Shown here: piece by piece, positions 62,835 through 64,000 of the stretch
Numbering within the stretch: position 1 is the stretch's first letter
How the letters are laid out: every line of letters starts with the position of its first letter
DNA from: [Clostridium] fimetarium
GTDB taxonomy: Bacteria > Bacillota > Clostridia > Lachnospirales > Lachnospiraceae
NCBI RefSeq assembly: GCF_900111235.1
Contig: NZ_FOJI01000002.1
Coordinates: 310,001 to 374,000, forward strand
DNA: 64,000 nt
Direction of reading: 5' to 3'
Made by a program: the position numbers and the translations under genes
Notes under the pieces: generated by a model
Told to the model about the DNA's origin: nothing
The model's input: only the letters and a program-made list of their open reading frames with translations
Database searches by the model: none

Positions 62835-63653
62835 ATGTCAACGTTAGAAATAGTATTAATGATCTGTGGAATTATTTGTGTAATAGTGAGTTATGTGATG
62901 GGCAATGGTAGAATTGAGTCTAGCGAAAATCAAATTGTGTCTGCCGAATTAACTATAAAACAAAAAGAAAGTATCCAAAATCAAATCAATGTGGTTATTG
63001 AAAAAGAATTAGAAGCACTTGGTGAGAAAACAGAAGTAACATTAGAAAAAATTTCTAATACTAAAATCTTGGAAATGAACGAATATGCAGATACCGTTCT
63101 AGGTGAAATCAATCGTAATCATAACGAAACAGTTTTTTTATATGATATGCTAAATGAAAAAGCAAAGGAAGTAAAATCAACAGTCAAAGATGTTAATCTT
63201 ACAAAAATGCAAGCTGCGAAAATGCAGTCAGAAGTTTCAGTAACAGATGAATCTATTGAAGATAGCGAATTTGATAATGATAAAAATAATGCAGCATTAG
63301 CTGTTGAAATGTTAACTAGAAATATAAGCGCGAAACATGTAGAGAATGCAGAACTTATAAATGGTAAAATTAATACAATTGCAAAGTTTTCAAAAAAATC
63401 AGCATCTAGTTCTTCTGGTGAAAATGATTCGAAATCAATCAGTAAGCCAATCAAAAGTAAAAAGATAGCTTCACGACAAATCCAAGGAAATGTTGTTGAG
63501 ATGAATATTCAGTTTGAAAAAGGTGCAAATAATAATGAAAAAATCTTAAAACTTTATATGGATGGAAAATCTAACAAAGATATTGCGAAAGAATTAAGTC
63601 TTGGTGTTGGAGAAGTAAAACTTGTAATTGATTTGTATAATAGTGGAAAATAG
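62835..63653 (+). CDS. DUF6115-like membrane-anchored coiled-coil protein
   Basis: 272 residues. An N-terminal transmembrane helix (about 3-22, LEIVLMICGIICVIVSYVMG) is followed by a long coiled coil, a Ser/Lys-rich linker (SKKSASSSSGENDSKS) and a C-terminal helix-turn-helix-like segment (NEKILKLYMDGKSNKDIAKE, then LSLGVGEVKLVIDLY). This layout matches the Clostridia DUF6115 family. The ribosome site is weak (ATAGGT). Role unknown; the HTH resembles those of LuxR-type proteins but on a membrane tether. Confidence 0.75.
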   Translation: MSTLEIVLMICGIICVIVSYVMGNGRIESSENQIVSAELTIKQKESIQNQINVVIEKELEALGEKTEVTLEKISNTKILEMNEYADTVLGEINRNHNETVFLYDMLNEKAKEVKSTVKDVNLTKMQAAKMQSEVSVTDESIEDSEFDNDKNNAALAVEMLTRNISAKHVENAELINGKINTIAKFSKKSASSSSGENDSKSISKPIKSKKIASRQIQGNVVEMNIQFEKGANNNEKILKLYMDGKSNKDIAKELSLGVGEVKLVIDLYNSGK

Positions 63654-63668
63654 TGAGGTAGAGGTATT

Positions 63669-64000
63669 ATGAAACTCAAATTTTATTTAAGAGGATTAGG
63701 AGTTGGCGTTTTAGTTACTACCTTAATACTTACAGTTGCGAATGGCATTAGAAATAGTCAGTCAACATTACTTGAAAATCCTAGTACTGTAGCTTCGGTG
63801 CTTAATACTAGCAAGGCTGAAACGAAAGCAGCAAATACAGAGCAAACAATAGAACAAAAAAATGAAACTTCCGCTCAAACAAAGTCAGAAGTAGTTACAC
63901 AAGCACAGGAACAGACATCGGAAGAAAAAGTTACAGAGGCAACTACTGTACAAAATGTAGAAGTGGTTAACCAACCAATAACTGTAGTTTTAAGTAATAT
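63669..64000 (+). CDS. Membrane-anchored protein, 3'-truncated by window edge
   Basis: 110 codons visible and open to the end of the window. Start ATG 63669 after GAGGT. A short basic start (KLKFYLRGLG) leads into a transmembrane helix (about 9-26, LGVGVLVTTLILTVANG), then a Thr/Glu/Gln-rich low-complexity spacer (about 45-95). Small proteins with this start in Lachnospiraceae are often annotated YceG/MltG-like (endolytic transglycosylase), from memory; the informative C-terminal domain lies outside the window. It begins 15 bases after the DUF6115-like gene. Confidence 0.6.
   Translation, partial: MKLKFYLRGLGVGVLVTTLILTVANGIRNSQSTLLENPSTVASVLNTSKAETKAANTEQTIEQKNETSAQTKSEVVTQAQEQTSEEKVTEATTVQNVEVVNQPITVVLSN

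Overview
The window is AT-rich Firmicutes DNA, most likely from a motile, spore-forming member of the Clostridia, probably Lachnospiraceae. This rests on gene content: a SigK-type sporulation sigma factor, CodY, FliY in place of FliN, a FlhF/FlhG pair, monoderm-style type IV pili without PilP/PilQ, and a flagellar operon directly after codY. Every gene that can be supported lies on the + strand. There are no tRNA, rRNA, CRISPR or insertion-sequence signals.

Layout. 1-7128: a tRNA-wobble modification pair (5'-truncated trmR, then trhP), sigK, an aminopeptidase P, a lipoprotein and an anchored extracytoplasmic protein. 7213-24549: a type IV pilus locus in the order pilB, pilT, pilC, major pilin, prepilin peptidase, a pilM-pilN fusion, pilO, four minor pilins, and a 1188-residue anchored protein in the place where Gram-negative minor-pilin operons carry pilY1. 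24786-30478: comM, dprA, topA and codY, a shortened form of the classical Firmicutes smf-topA-codY order. 30781-60336: one long fla/che superoperon, flgB to fliA, lacking motA/motB and cheR. 60370-64000: fapA, a small unknown gene, a 450-base gap with a long palindrome and a short tandem repeat, a DUF6115-like anchored protein, and a gene cut by the window edge.

How the genes work together. PilB and PilT power extension and retraction through PilC, PilM-N and PilO. The peptidase processes the major pilin and the four minor pilins, which look like a GspH/I/J/K-type tip complex. The 1188-residue protein is the best candidate for a tip-associated or secreted adhesin. ComM and DprA next door suggest that the pilus may serve DNA uptake, though no ComEC or ComEA is present. 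In the second half, the basal body, export apparatus, hook, switch and chemotaxis core are followed by sigma-28 for late genes elsewhere, and a PilZ protein links motility to c-di-GMP.

The most unusual features are the pilY1-position protein with three related modules, the large GspK-like minor pilin with a beta-helix-like insert, the PilM-PilN fusion, several structured non-coding segments (pilin leader, fliP-fliQ gap, 62417-62526 palindrome) and strong hairpins at gene ends that lack U-tracts.
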